In this document: positions 1 through 8,998 of the stretch, in pieces | Layout: every line of letters begins with the position of its first letter | Numbering within the stretch: position 1 is the stretch's first letter | Assembly (NCBI RefSeq): GCF_017745275.1 | Contig: NZ_JAGHZS010000001.1 | Location: 186,001 to 250,000 of the forward strand | Source: Chitinophaga sp. | Lineage (GTDB): Bacteria > Bacteroidota > Bacteroidia > Chitinophagales > Chitinophagaceae | DNA length: 64,000 nucleotides | Direction of reading: 5' to 3' | Notes under the pieces: model-generated | What the model was told of the DNA's origin: nothing | Database searches by the model: none | Seen by the model: the letters and a program-made list of their open reading frames with translations, nothing else | Made by a program: the position numbers and the translations under genes

Positions 1-579
1 GGTGTGTACATCGCCAATTAAACCGGCATTGTACCATTCCATCAGTTGACGAACGCCATCACCGGAAGAGCCCTGGTTACCCATCTGGCTTACCACCTGG
101 TATTTGTTGGCGCCTTGTGTCAACATACGGGCTTCGTAGATGTCGTGTGTTAACGGCTTCTGAACGTATACATCTTTCTTTAACTGCATAGCACCCATGG
201 CAGCCACCGCGTGTGTGTGATCTGGCGTGGATACGGATACCGCATCGAAATTTTTGTGTTCCTTGTCAAACATTTCCCGGAAGTCGGTGTAAAACTTCGC
301 TTTAGGGAATTTCCTTACTGCTTCGGCGGCGCGACGAGTATCAACATCACAGAGGAAAGTAATGTCAGCCGGACCTTTAGCAAATTCGGATATATCGCTG
401 AAGCCTTTACCGCCAACACCGATACCTGCTACACGCAGGCGATCGCTGGGCGCTACATAGCCCCGGCCTAATACATGACGTGGAACTATCATGAAACCGG
501 CAGCGGCAAGCGCGCCGTTTCTCAGGAATGATCTGCGGGAGACATTGTTTTCCCCCTCATTCTTTTTTTCTGGAATCAT
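1..579 (-). CDS. Gfo/Idh/MocA-family oxidoreductase, Tat-exported, C-terminus cut by window edge
   Basis: NAD(P)-dependent sugar or glycoside oxidoreductase of the Gfo/Idh/MocA family; only the N-terminal 193 residues lie in the window. It begins at the ATG complementary to 577-579. The N-terminus carries a twin-arginine signal (SRRSFLRNGALAAAGF, about residues 14-29), so the protein is probably exported folded with its cofactor. A Rossmann start follows (RVAGIGVGGKG, about residues 47-57), then FLCDVD and the family-typical segments STPDHTHA and YVQKPLTH; the Lys of QKP is the usual catalytic-site lysine. It is followed upstream on the same strand by a gluconate-dehydrogenase-like subunit and a GMC flavoprotein, so a shared role in periplasmic sugar oxidation is likely. 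The substrate cannot be read from the sequence. Confidence 0.9.
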   Translation of the reverse strand, partial: MIPEKKNEGENNVSRRSFLRNGALAAAGFMIVPRHVLGRGYVAPSDRLRVAGIGVGGKGFSDISEFAKGPADITFLCDVDTRRAAEAVRKFPKAKFYTDFREMFDKEHKNFDAVSVSTPDHTHAVAAMGAMQLKKDVYVQKPLTHDIYEARMLTQGANKYQVVSQMGNQGSSGDGVRQLMEWYNAGLIGDVHT

Positions 580-627
580 TGATGTGAAGTTTTCTGGATT
601 TAAGTTATGAAATAGCAATTTTGATCG

Positions 628-1320
628 TTAGTCCCAGGTCATCAGCTTACCCCTGTCTTCAATTTTAAGGCAGGTAGCCAATGTTTTTTCATCATAGGCA
701 TAACCATATTGCTTCAGCACGTCTGCTGGTACACCATCCCATTCATTGGGTGTATTACCAACATAGTTCAGGTCTTTCATACCTATCTTACTGGTAAAAA
801 ATCCTGTGGCCGTAAGATTACGCATCCGGTTAAAAAAGGCAACACCCTGGCTGTTTTCCGGGCTTGCTTTTTCGGGGTAGGCAATCAGGTCAACGATTTC
901 TATCCGTTGTTGCTCACTACATTCTGCAAATGATTTATTGTATCGTTTGGCACATTGTACATCCAGCCAGCGCAAGCCACCACGCATCGGTAGCTGATGC
1001 TCGGGCATATCTTTTACAATGAAAGCGATGAATTCAGGTACTTTGGCATCGGAAGCACTGCCCGAATGCTCGTCTGCCGGAATAATAATATCCGCCAGAA
1101 TAGTGATGGTTTTCATTTCTTCCGGGGTGAAGAAATTGTCTTCCATCAAGGCTTTATCCCGTTTGACTTCGTCTGGTGTGCGGCCATAGCCGGGCGTTTT
1201 GGCAACTTCATCTTTTTTGCCTTCGGTACTCTTTTTATCCTCACAACCAGTGGCGGACAAGATAGTACCTACAGATAACGTACCCAGTGCAATGGCCCGA
1301 AGTGATTCTCTTCTATCCAT
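628..1320 (-). CDS. Gluconate 2-dehydrogenase subunit 3 family protein, exported
   Basis: Small (gamma-like) subunit of a membrane or periplasmic flavin-dependent sugar dehydrogenase; in characterised relatives it supports export and assembly of the GMC flavoprotein subunit. The 230-residue product starts MDRRESLRAIALGTL, a short Tat-like signal, ending in ATGC, which could be a lipobox (Cys26). The body has the family pattern: FFTPEEMKTITILADIIIPAD (about residues 63-83), followed by VPEFIAFIV and a conserved GLRWLD. It lies 17 bases after the GMC gene stop counted to its start codon, on the same strand, so the two are surely co-transcribed and their products probably form one complex. Assignment to PF13618-type proteins is from recognition of the pattern, not a search. 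Confidence 0.85.
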   Translation of the reverse strand: MDRRESLRAIALGTLSVGTILSATGCEDKKSTEGKKDEVAKTPGYGRTPDEVKRDKALMEDNFFTPEEMKTITILADIIIPADEHSGSASDAKVPEFIAFIVKDMPEHQLPMRGGLRWLDVQCAKRYNKSFAECSEQQRIEIVDLIAYPEKASPENSQGVAFFNRMRNLTATGFFTSKIGMKDLNYVGNTPNEWDGVPADVLKQYGYAYDEKTLATCLKIEDRGKLMTWD

Positions 1321-1337
1321 GAAAAAAACTTAAATGA

Positions 1338-3077
1338 TTAGAGATTCTGTTTTTTCAATTGGTCTACAATATATTCTGATGCCCGCATAGAGAGCGCCAG
1401 TATGGTCCAGGTCGGATTTTTATCTGCCTGTGATACAAATGCGCCACCATCTACCACGAAAAGATTTTTTACTTCGTGTGCCTGGTTGAATTTATTCAAC
1501 ACAGATTTGTTGGGGTCATCGCCCATACGGGTGGTACCTACTTCATGAATGATACGCCCGGGGTTTTCCAGTCCGTATTTGGTGTCTGCGCCGGGTTTGG
1601 TGCCGTTGGCAATACCTCCCATTTCATGAATGATCTGTTCAAAGGTATCCTGCATGTGTTTGGCCTGTTTGATTTCATGATCACTCCAGGTGTAGTTGAA
1701 ACGGAGTACCGGGATACCGAACTTATCTACTACGTTTGGATCGATCTCGCAGTAGTTATCTTCCCGTGCAATACATTCACCTCTTCCGGCAAAGCCGATC
1801 TGGGCGCCATAAAAGCGACGGTAGTCGTCTTTCAGCGAGGCGCCGTAGCCGCCGGCAGCTTTCGTTTGGCCGTCGCGTCCGGGATATTTTCCATTCATGC
1901 GCTCCATGTTAAATCCGTAGCCGTAGGAAGGCATGTGCATACCTCCACCAAATTCAATGTGGTAGCCACGTGCGAAGTCGAGCTTTTTGTTGTCGGCCCA
2001 CCATGGGATATAGAGGTGCATACCGCCTACGCCGTCTTCGTTATAGCGTTTACGATCCATCAGTTGTGGCAAAAAGGCGCCACGGGATGAACCGGTAGAG
2101 TCATGCAGGTATTTACCTACAATGCCGCTGGAATTGGCCAGTCCGTTCGGGTGTTTGGCGGATTTGGAGTTGAGCAGCAACCGGGCAGATTCGCAGGCGC
2201 TGGCTGCTAATACCACTACGCGGGCATTCACAGAATATTCCTGCATATCTGTTTTATCGATATAGGCTACACCAGTGGCTTTGCCGCTGTTGTCTGTCAT
2301 TACTTCCCGTACCATGGCGTTGGTATACAGATCCACATGGCCGCTTTTCATGGCAGGTTTCACCAGCACAGAAGACGCGGAAAAGTCGCCATACACGGTA
2401 CAGCCGCGATTACACTGGCTGCAATAGAAGCATGGGCTGCGGTCTTTATTTACAGAACGGGTGAGGATCGACAGTCGCGCCGGGATAACGGGGATGCCTA
2501 AACGGTCGCCCGCTTTTTTTATCATCAGTTCATGAAGCCTGGGTTTGGGAGGAGGGAGGAAGAAGCCATCCGGTTCGTTGGGCATGTTTTCTTTGGAGCC
2601 GAATACGCCGATCATTTTATCAACGCGGTCGTAGTAGGGAGCTACCTCTTCGTAGCTGATAGGCCAGTCGTCGCCGAGGCCGTCATAGCTTTTATGTTTA
2701 AAGTCGCGGGGGCCAAAGCGCAGTGAAATGCGTCCCCAGTGATTGGTTCGGCCGCCTAACATGCGGGAGCGGAACCAATCGAACTCTGTTCCATTCTTTT
2801 TCGTATATGGTTCACCGTTAATTTCCCATCCGCCATAGGCGGCGTCAAAATCGCCGAATGGACGGGTAGTACTTGCGCCTCTCCTGGGCGATTCATACGA
2901 CCATTTTAATTGAGTGGCCTGCTCGGGATCAGCCGGATCGTACTTTGGACCTGCTTCCAGTAAGGCCACTTTCAGCCCTGCGTCAGACAACATCTTTGCT
3001 GCCATGCCGCCGCCGGCACCGGAACCAACAATACAAACGTCATAAACCTTACCCTGTTTTTTGATTTCGAAAGCCAT
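1338..3077 (-). CDS. GMC-family FAD-dependent oxidoreductase (glucoside/gluconate dehydrogenase-like large subunit)
   Basis: Flavoprotein subunit that would oxidise a sugar or sugar acid hydroxyl and pass electrons onward. The start is placed at MAFEIKKQGK rather than at the upstream ATG at 3113, because family members begin directly before the FAD-binding segment and the extra 12 residues look non-homologous. Visible motifs: VCIVGSGAGGGMAAKML (dinucleotide-binding fold), LLEAGP, GRTNHWGRISLR, and near the C-terminus GTTRMGDDP and NPTWTILALSMRASE, the typical GMC C-terminal active-site region. A cysteine cluster CFYCSQCNRGC in the middle of the protein is notable; related glucose dehydrogenases carry an iron-sulfur cluster on cysteines of the alpha subunit, but the ligand role here is inference. 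It is co-directional with the small subunit and the Gfo/Idh gene, and divergent from gluconokinase. Confidence 0.9.
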   Translation of the reverse strand: MAFEIKKQGKVYDVCIVGSGAGGGMAAKMLSDAGLKVALLEAGPKYDPADPEQATQLKWSYESPRRGASTTRPFGDFDAAYGGWEINGEPYTKKNGTEFDWFRSRMLGGRTNHWGRISLRFGPRDFKHKSYDGLGDDWPISYEEVAPYYDRVDKMIGVFGSKENMPNEPDGFFLPPPKPRLHELMIKKAGDRLGIPVIPARLSILTRSVNKDRSPCFYCSQCNRGCTVYGDFSASSVLVKPAMKSGHVDLYTNAMVREVMTDNSGKATGVAYIDKTDMQEYSVNARVVVLAASACESARLLLNSKSAKHPNGLANSSGIVGKYLHDSTGSSRGAFLPQLMDRKRYNEDGVGGMHLYIPWWADNKKLDFARGYHIEFGGGMHMPSYGYGFNMERMNGKYPGRDGQTKAAGGYGASLKDDYRRFYGAQIGFAGRGECIAREDNYCEIDPNVVDKFGIPVLRFNYTWSDHEIKQAKHMQDTFEQIIHEMGGIANGTKPGADTKYGLENPGRIIHEVGTTRMGDDPNKSVLNKFNQAHEVKNLFVVDGGAFVSQADKNPTWTILALSMRASEYIVDQLKKQNL

Positions 3078-3160
3078 TTGCGTGGATATTTTTAGACTTT
3101 TTAGAAGAAACACCGGTTTTAAATCTATAAATTAAATGCGGAAAAAGGAAGGTTTTTTAT

Positions 3161-4633
3161 ATGAATGATCATACATCGTATATTATTGGTGTAGATATCG
3201 GCACCAGCAGTACAAAATCGATTGTGCAAGGAATGAACGGGGAAATTTTAGCTGTTTTTCAGCAGGCCTATACCACCCAACATCCACGGCCCGGATATAG
3301 CGAACAGGACCCCTCCGCGATCCTTGATGCGGTGAAAGCCGGTATCCGTGCGGTAGTGGCAAAAGTTGGGGCGCCACCCGCCGCTATTTCCTTCAGTAGC
3401 GCCATGCATAGCCTGATGGCTGTAAACGCAGCCGGAACGCCATTAACACCGCTCATCATCTGGGCCGACAACAGGAGTGAGCCCCAGGCACTGGCCTTGC
3501 GCAATACCCCCGAAGGGCAGTTGATATACCGGCAAACAGGGACACCTATCCATGCTATGTCGCCATTATGCAAAATTATGTGGCTGCGGGAGCAGGAGCC
3601 GGCGGTGTTTTCGCAAGGGGCAGTATTTGTGGGCATCAAGGAATATGTTTTTTATCACTTCTTCCGAAATTATATAACAGACCATTCTATTGCTTCTGCG
3701 ACCGGCTTATTCGATATTCATACGCTGCAATGGAGTGCGCCGGCATTGGCAGCAGCGGGGATTACAGCGGAACGGTTGCCGCTTCCGGTACCTGCTGGTC
3801 ATATTATCAGGGGACTAACGGCCGATATGGCCCAGGAACTAGGCATTCCGGGTGATACGCCTTTTGTAATCGGGGGCAGCGATGGCTGCCTGGCCCAACT
3901 AGGCAGTGGGGCGATGGATGCAGGTCATGCTACCCTTACCATCGGCACCAGTGGCGCAGTAAGGATGGCAGTGCAACAGCCCCTCACAGATGCACAGGCC
4001 CGTCTTTTTACCTATTTGCTCACGGACGATATATATATTACCGGCGGCGCCACCAACAACGGCGGCGTGGTATTACAATGGCTGCTGCGGGATTTTCTGC
4101 AAAGGCCACTCGGTGATTTGAATGAACTGGTGAATGAAGCGTTAACTGTTGATATCGGGCCGCTGTTGTGTTTGCCCTACCTGCTGGGGGAACGTGCGCC
4201 CATATGGAACAGCCATGCCAGCGCGGCCTTCATTGGCATACAACCCCAACATACGGCTGCGCATTTTACCCGTGCGGTGTTGGAGGGAATTTGCTTTGCC
4301 TTGTACAGCATTAAAACCGCTTTGTCAGAAACAGCAGGGCCGGTGCGTAAAATATCAGTGAGCGGCGGCTTTACCAGTTCTCCGGGCTGGATTCAGTTGA
4401 TGGCAGACATTTTTGGGCAGGAGATGTACCTGCAGCAGGAAAGTGATGCTTCTGCCCTGGGCGCTATTATACTCGCCGCCCGCACACTGGGATGGCCGGA
4501 GCCGGATAATAGCAAAGTGGCAACAGATAAGGTATTCAAGCCGGATCAGCAGAAGTTGGAAGGATATCAACGGAAATACCGGCGCTTTCTAAAGCTATAT
4601 GAGCAACTCGAAATTTGTTTTATCCAGGATTAG
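3161..4633 (+). CDS. gntK: Gluconokinase, FGGY family
   Basis: ATP-dependent kinase making 6-phosphogluconate from gluconate. At 490 residues it has normal FGGY-kinase length. The N-terminal phosphate-binding motif GVDIGTSSTKS is at residues 10-20. SSAMHSLMAV (about residues 78-87) and IIWADNRSE are typical of gluconokinases rather than xylulokinases or glycerol kinases. GGSDGCLAQLGSG (about residue 238) carries the expected catalytic Asp, and the C-terminal GGFTSSPGWIQLMAD is the FGGY family signature. The divergent sugar-oxidation genes with about 80 bases between start codons suggest a coupled oxidation-phosphorylation route, though the oxidised product may not be gluconate. Other sugar-acid kinase activities are possible, but gluconate is the best guess. 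Confidence 0.85.
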   Translation: MNDHTSYIIGVDIGTSSTKSIVQGMNGEILAVFQQAYTTQHPRPGYSEQDPSAILDAVKAGIRAVVAKVGAPPAAISFSSAMHSLMAVNAAGTPLTPLIIWADNRSEPQALALRNTPEGQLIYRQTGTPIHAMSPLCKIMWLREQEPAVFSQGAVFVGIKEYVFYHFFRNYITDHSIASATGLFDIHTLQWSAPALAAAGITAERLPLPVPAGHIIRGLTADMAQELGIPGDTPFVIGGSDGCLAQLGSGAMDAGHATLTIGTSGAVRMAVQQPLTDAQARLFTYLLTDDIYITGGATNNGGVVLQWLLRDFLQRPLGDLNELVNEALTVDIGPLLCLPYLLGERAPIWNSHASAAFIGIQPQHTAAHFTRAVLEGICFALYSIKTALSETAGPVRKISVSGGFTSSPGWIQLMADIFGQEMYLQQESDASALGAIILAARTLGWPEPDNSKVATDKVFKPDQQKLEGYQRKYRRFLKLYEQLEICFIQD

Positions 4634-4717
4634 ACTGATTATTTTATAAAAGATGAGGGAAGATAGATGTGGATAACCACTTCCATCTTCCCTCATCTTT
4701 TATAAAACAATCAGTCT
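4632..4717. terminator. Long hairpin between convergent gntK and mutL, likely bidirectional terminator
   Basis: Arms 4632-4664 and 4685-4717 are 33 bases each and complementary except for one A/C position. The loop of 20 bases contains a smaller GTGG...CCAC dyad. The left arm overlaps the gntK stop codon and the right arm ends 4 bases from the mutL stop codon. T/A-rich tracts at the stem base would act as U-runs in both directions. This stem is much longer than a usual terminator stem. Confidence 0.85.
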
Positions 4718-4721
4718 CCGC

Positions 4722-6626
4722 TTAGTTGCCGCGTTCAAACATGCGCGCAAGGTCAGTGAGTTTAAATGATATGAAGGTGAATTTGCCGCCTGGCGCCACG
4801 TTTGGCATGCTGCAGGCAAACAGTTCATCGATAATATTCTGCATTTCGCGGGCAGCCAGTATTTTTCCGGCAGGGATGGCATTATTGCGTGCCATAGAGC
4901 GGATGAGCTGTTCCCGGGTATTTACTTTCAGCTCATGGCTAAAGTTTTTGAATTGTTCCAGCAGGTTTTCAATGGTGGCCTGGTTGTTACCATTCTGGAT
5001 ATCGGCGGGGGTACCACGGATAATGAAGGTATTGTTGCCAAATGGCTCGAGGTCATAGCCCAGGGTTTGCAGGTCGCCGAGCATTTCACTTACCAGGGCT
5101 GCATCTGCCGGCGGAAGTTGCAGGGTTTGTGGGAAGAGGCTTTGCTGGGTAGCCATGGGAGCTTCCACTAAGGCGCGTTGGTAGCGTTCATAGAGGATTC
5201 TTTCATGGGCGGCCTGTTGATCTATTAATATAAAACCCGATTTTATCTGGGATAAAATATACTGTTGCTGGATCTGTACCGGTACTTTCTGATCAGTGGC
5301 GGTATCCTGCCAGCGTTCATCAATTACGGAAGCAGTGGCATGGGGCTGACTTTCATACGTAACAGCAGGGCGGGTTTCCGGTGTTTGCCCGGCCGTATAG
5401 GTGCTATCACTATAGCTGTCGTTGTTACTGCTATTGGTTTCGTATAAGTCTTTCCAGTGCCTTAGGTTGCTGCTATTGCTGCTTTTGTCGATCATATGAG
5501 CCTGGTTGGCCTGTGTAAAGGACTTATACAGGGGGCTTTGAGTCGACTCATTCTGTTGTTGGGCGGTGAATGGTTTACTCACGGCATCGAGGGCCTGGAT
5601 GCTGGGATCGAGGTCGAAGTCCAGCGTAGCGGTAATGCTAAACTGGGCCAGGGAGTGTTTCACGGCCGATTGTACAAAAGCATACATGAGTTTTTCGTCA
5701 TCGAACTTAATTTCCTGTTTGGTAGGATGTACGTTGATGTCGACATGCTCAGGGTTTACATCAATAAACAGCACATACAGGGGGAATCCGTCTGCCGGGA
5801 TAATATCGGCGAAGGCATTCATGACTGCATGGTTCAGGTAAGAACTTTTGATGAAGCGGTTATTGACGAAAAAGAATTGATCGCCCCTGGTTTTCTTGGC
5901 AGTTTCGGGTTTACCTACAAATCCATACACATTCATGTAATCAGTAGTTTCCTTTACGCTGACGAGGCGGGCGTTATAATGTTGTCCCAGGATGGCAACG
6001 ATGCGCTGTTTAAGCGATCCTTTTTCCAGGTGGAACAGCTGTTGATTGTTGCTGGTGAGTGAAAACTGCAGCTGGGGGAAGGACATGGCCACGCGGATGA
6101 ACTCATCTACAATATGCCTCATTTCGGCCGCATTACTTTTGAGGAAGTTTCTGCGGGCGGGCACATTGAAGAAGAGATTTTTCATGGCAATGCTGGTACC
6201 CTCTGCTGTTTGGCAGGGCTCCTGCTTTTTCACGAAGCTATTGTCGATTTCCACGTAGGTGCCTACTGCTGCGCCTTTTTTCCGGGTTTTAAGTTCAACC
6301 TGGGATACGGCCGCAATGGAGGCCAGGGCTTCACCCCTGAATCCCATAGTGGTGATCTGGAAAAGATCGTCGATGGATTGTATTTTTGAGGTAGCATGGC
6401 GTTCAAAGCACATCCGGGCATCCGTTTCGCTCATACCGCCGCCATTATCAATTACCTGCACTAACTCTTTGCCGGCATCTTTTATGATCAGCTGAATCTC
6501 CGTAGCGCCTGCATCCACTGCATTTTCCAGTAATTCCTTTACCGCTGATGCCGGTCTTTGTATCACTTCTCCTGCAGCTATCTGATTCGCTATATTGTCT
6601 GGTAATAAATTGATGATATCCGCCAC
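4722..6626 (-). CDS. mutL: DNA mismatch repair protein MutL
   Basis: GHKL-type ATPase that couples MutS mismatch recognition to strand removal. At 634 residues it is normal length. N-terminal motifs are intact: IAAGEVIQRPASAVKELLENA, with the ATPase Glu in ELLENA; DNGGGM; and ATSKI followed by TMGFRGEAL (about residues 30-105). The central linker (about residues 350-440) is Ser/Thr/Gln-rich and poorly conserved. The C-terminal dimerisation domain has DQQAAHERILYE near residue 465 in place of the endonuclease consensus DQHAxxExxxxE. The later CPHGRP-type motif is replaced by CSMPNVAPGGK. Two metal-ligand histidines known from Bacillus MutL are therefore absent, so nicking activity is uncertain. 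Transcribed toward gntK; the two meet at the long hairpin. Confidence 0.96.
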   Translation of the reverse strand: MADIINLLPDNIANQIAAGEVIQRPASAVKELLENAVDAGATEIQLIIKDAGKELVQVIDNGGGMSETDARMCFERHATSKIQSIDDLFQITTMGFRGEALASIAAVSQVELKTRKKGAAVGTYVEIDNSFVKKQEPCQTAEGTSIAMKNLFFNVPARRNFLKSNAAEMRHIVDEFIRVAMSFPQLQFSLTSNNQQLFHLEKGSLKQRIVAILGQHYNARLVSVKETTDYMNVYGFVGKPETAKKTRGDQFFFVNNRFIKSSYLNHAVMNAFADIIPADGFPLYVLFIDVNPEHVDINVHPTKQEIKFDDEKLMYAFVQSAVKHSLAQFSITATLDFDLDPSIQALDAVSKPFTAQQQNESTQSPLYKSFTQANQAHMIDKSSNSSNLRHWKDLYETNSSNNDSYSDSTYTAGQTPETRPAVTYESQPHATASVIDERWQDTATDQKVPVQIQQQYILSQIKSGFILIDQQAAHERILYERYQRALVEAPMATQQSLFPQTLQLPPADAALVSEMLGDLQTLGYDLEPFGNNTFIIRGTPADIQNGNNQATIENLLEQFKNFSHELKVNTREQLIRSMARNNAIPAGKILAAREMQNIIDELFACSMPNVAPGGKFTFISFKLTDLARMFERGN

Positions 6627-6951
6627 TTACTAGCCTTTTGCGGTAAAGTTAACAATTTCTATGCAGTTGCTCATCGGTGATTATCAGACAGTTTTAAACA
6701 AAAAACCCACTGTTTTGTGAAATACCCGGTTGATTTGCAGGAAATAACAATCCATTATGCATGTTCATACGTAATTTTAGTAGAGATATTTTTTGCGCGA
6801 CAGCTGACTGACAAATTCACAATGATAGTGTTAATGAGAAGTTAACGAATCAAAACTTTACATATATACCTATGGAATCGAATAATTTTGAATATCTCTA
6901 TCAAGGTTACCCAACCATACTTGCCCGATAAGGGTTGAAAAATAGAAATCA
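6627..6951. promoter_or_regulatory. Divergent intergenic region between mutL and msrB with candidate msrB promoter
   Basis: 325 bases without an ORF. TAATTTTG at 6883-6890 on the plus strand fits the Bacteroidota -7 element TAnnTTTG and would give msrB a leader of about 57 bases. I see no convincing -33 element. On the minus strand TAACTTTA close to mutL is a one-mismatch match to the same element. No RNA gene or repeat is apparent. Confidence 0.4.
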
Positions 6952-7443
6952 ATGGAAGATGGAAAAAAGAAGGGAGGAATTTACTCCCGAACAGATGCCA
7001 GTAAAGTAAATCTTACAGACGAAGAATGGAAGGAAGTACTACCAAAGGAGGTTTTTAACATTGCCAGGGAAAAAGGAACAGAATGGGCGTTCACCGGAAA
7101 GTATTGGAACAGTAAAGAAAGTGGTACTTATTACTGTGCTGCCTGTGGAAATCCTTTGTTTGTGTCCGATGCCAAATTCGAAAGCAGCTGCGGATGGCCC
7201 AGCTTTTTTCAGCCACTAACCAAAACCAGTGTCATTTATGCGCCAGACAATACTCATGGCATGCACCGGACAGAGGTATTATGTGGCCGCTGTAAATCGC
7301 ACCTGGGACATGTTTTCGACGATGGACCTCCGCCAACAGGACTTCGTTACTGTATTAACTCAGTGATCCTGGACTTTGAAAAAGCACAGGAAGCAAATGA
7401 GCAATACCAACAGGACAAAGCCAACGATAAAGCGTACGAGTAG
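6952..7443 (+). CDS. msrB: Peptide-methionine (R)-S-oxide reductase MsrB
   Basis: Reduces the R epimer of methionine sulfoxide in oxidised proteins. The 163 residues form a single-domain MsrB without a fused MsrA. Two CxxC pairs for the structural zinc are present: CAACG (about residues 63-67) and CGRC (about residues 111-114). CGWPSF and RTEV are conserved, and the catalytic cysteine lies in RYCINS (about residues 131-136). A short acidic/Gln-rich C-terminal tail follows. The Lys-rich N-terminus (MEDGKKKGGIYSRTD) has no signal peptide, so it is probably cytoplasmic. The gene stands alone; the next gene starts about 90 bases downstream and may be read through. Confidence 0.95.
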   Translation: MEDGKKKGGIYSRTDASKVNLTDEEWKEVLPKEVFNIAREKGTEWAFTGKYWNSKESGTYYCAACGNPLFVSDAKFESSCGWPSFFQPLTKTSVIYAPDNTHGMHRTEVLCGRCKSHLGHVFDDGPPPTGLRYCINSVILDFEKAQEANEQYQQDKANDKAYE

Positions 7444-7530
7444 CCAACATTCTTCTGCCTGATTGCCAACGTGATGTGTCGGTTGAACAATAAAAAAACG
7501 TATTTTTATTATCATCAACCCCCGACCATT

Positions 7531-8541
7531 ATGAAAGTACTTAAAACACTCGCCTGGATCTTAGGAATCATGCTGTTTATTCTGATTGCATTAATCTTTT
7601 TTGCACCCACAGCCATGCACGTGGAACGCACTGTAGAGATTAACGCACCAGCAGCTATTGTTTGGAACGATATTATCAGATTCGGGAAATTTAATGAGTG
7701 GAACAACTGGAAACAGATGGATTCTACGGCCCGCTTCACCGTTACCGGCGATGATGGTACTATTGGCGCTACAGATTCCTGGAAAGGAAGTAAAATCGGG
7801 GAGGGGAAGCTCCAGCATTTATCAATGGACACCTACAAGTCTGTTACCCAGAAGCTCACATTTATTACCCCTTTTCCCTCAGAGTCGGATGTGTACTTTC
7901 ATTTATCAGAGGCTGCCGGCAAAACAAAAGTAACCTGGGGCTTTGATACCCGCTATAAACGTCCACAAAATGTAATGACGCTGTTTATGAAAAGCGCGCT
8001 GGAGAAGGATTTTGACCAGGGCCTCCGCAATCTGAAAAGTATGGCGGAAGCAGAGGTCAAAGGCCCCGGCACGCCTAATGGCATCGATGTCACCGTCCGG
8101 GAAATGAACTTTCCCGCCACCACGTATGCGGCTGTACGAAAAACCATCCCGATGAGCAGGATTACAGACTATTACCGCAAGAACCTGCCCACGATTTACC
8201 AGGCAGTGGCTAAATTACAGCCAGGAGTGCCCTGTGGCATCTTTTTCAGTTGGGATAAAAAACGGCAACAAACAGATATGGCCGCAGCAATACCAGTACC
8301 AGAAGGCAGTAAAGCCGCCGGCGGGTATGAAATTATTAAACTACCCGCAGCCCAAGCAGCATATGCCGACTTCTACGGGCCTTATAGTAACATAGCCAAC
8401 GCACACGTGGCTATTCAAAAGTTCATTGCAGATAAGGGAAGGCAAATAATGCCACCCACTATAGAGATGTATGTAACAGATCCGGGCAAAGAAAAGGATA
8501 GTAGCAAATGGCTCACGAAGGTCATCTACTTTATGAAGTAA
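7531..8541 (+). CDS. Membrane-anchored SRPBCC-family protein with C-terminal GyrI-like effector-binding domain
   Basis: The chosen start is MKVLKTLAWILG at 7531; an upstream in-frame ATG at 7471 would add 20 residues before the membrane segment and is unlikely. Residues 5-25 form one transmembrane helix. About residues 27-170 are a polyketide-cyclase/START-type fold, recognisable from VERTVEINAPAAIVWNDI and FNEWNNW. About residues 185-335 resemble a GyrI/AraC effector-binding domain (VREMNFPATTYAAVRKTI, then a terminal IEMYVTDP). Such two-domain proteins are common in Bacteroidota and have no established role; small-hydrophobic-ligand binding is expected from both folds. No DNA-binding domain is present, so it is not a regulator by itself. 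Confidence 0.8.
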   Translation: MKVLKTLAWILGIMLFILIALIFFAPTAMHVERTVEINAPAAIVWNDIIRFGKFNEWNNWKQMDSTARFTVTGDDGTIGATDSWKGSKIGEGKLQHLSMDTYKSVTQKLTFITPFPSESDVYFHLSEAAGKTKVTWGFDTRYKRPQNVMTLFMKSALEKDFDQGLRNLKSMAEAEVKGPGTPNGIDVTVREMNFPATTYAAVRKTIPMSRITDYYRKNLPTIYQAVAKLQPGVPCGIFFSWDKKRQQTDMAAAIPVPEGSKAAGGYEIIKLPAAQAAYADFYGPYSNIANAHVAIQKFIADKGRQIMPPTIEMYVTDPGKEKDSSKWLTKVIYFMK

Positions 8542-8596
8542 TTATCCGGAAATAAAGAAGTGTAAGCGGTTGGCAAGGCATTACAAGGCGGAAAGA

Positions 8597-8875
8597 CTAT
8601 TTCTCCTGCGGGTTGGCATACATTGTTGGCTCAAATTCTATGATCTCGTAAAGAGCCAGTTGGTATTTTTCAAGTGGATCTTCGCTCATAATCTCTTCTA
8701 CCTCCTTCCGACTGGAAGCATTACAAAGAATAACGGCGCCAGATCTGGGTTTCCGTCTCCCTGATAAAATAAATCGCCCACTTTCATAATGCTTTTGAAG
8801 GAAGGCAGTATGGGCCTCCATGAAGTGCTCTACCGCCGCCACAGGCCGTATGTATTGTAACATAATCAGGAACAT
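8597..8875 (-). CDS. YciI-like (YCII-related) small protein
   Basis: 92-residue protein of the dimeric alpha/beta-barrel YciI type. It starts MFLIMLQYIRPVAAVEHF, continues with HTAFLQKHYESGRFILSG (the conserved His-Ala/Thr-aromatic segment) and DPLEKYQLALYEIIEF near the end. Some family members catalyse dehalogenation or lactone hydrolysis, but most have no known substrate. The gene is convergent with the SRPBCC gene, about 55 bases apart, with no clear hairpin between them. Confidence 0.8.
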   Translation of the reverse strand: MFLIMLQYIRPVAAVEHFMEAHTAFLQKHYESGRFILSGRRKPRSGAVILCNASSRKEVEEIMSEDPLEKYQLALYEIIEFEPTMYANPQEK

Positions 8876-8998
8876 AATGGTTTTTCTATGGTTTTTAGTA
8901 ATAGTTTCATAGTTAGTAGCAAAGGTATAAACTTAATCAGTCAGGAATTATTGTATGCTGCCTGGGAAAATAGGACATATGCGCTACAAAAATATACG

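Noticed and set aside
1476..2090. 204-codon plus-strand frame inside the GMC gene
   Set aside because: Antisense shadow; the minus frame carries clear GMC motifs.
5496..6062. 188-codon plus-strand frame opposite mutL
   Set aside because: Lies wholly antisense to well-conserved mutL codons; no protein motif of its own and no promoter.
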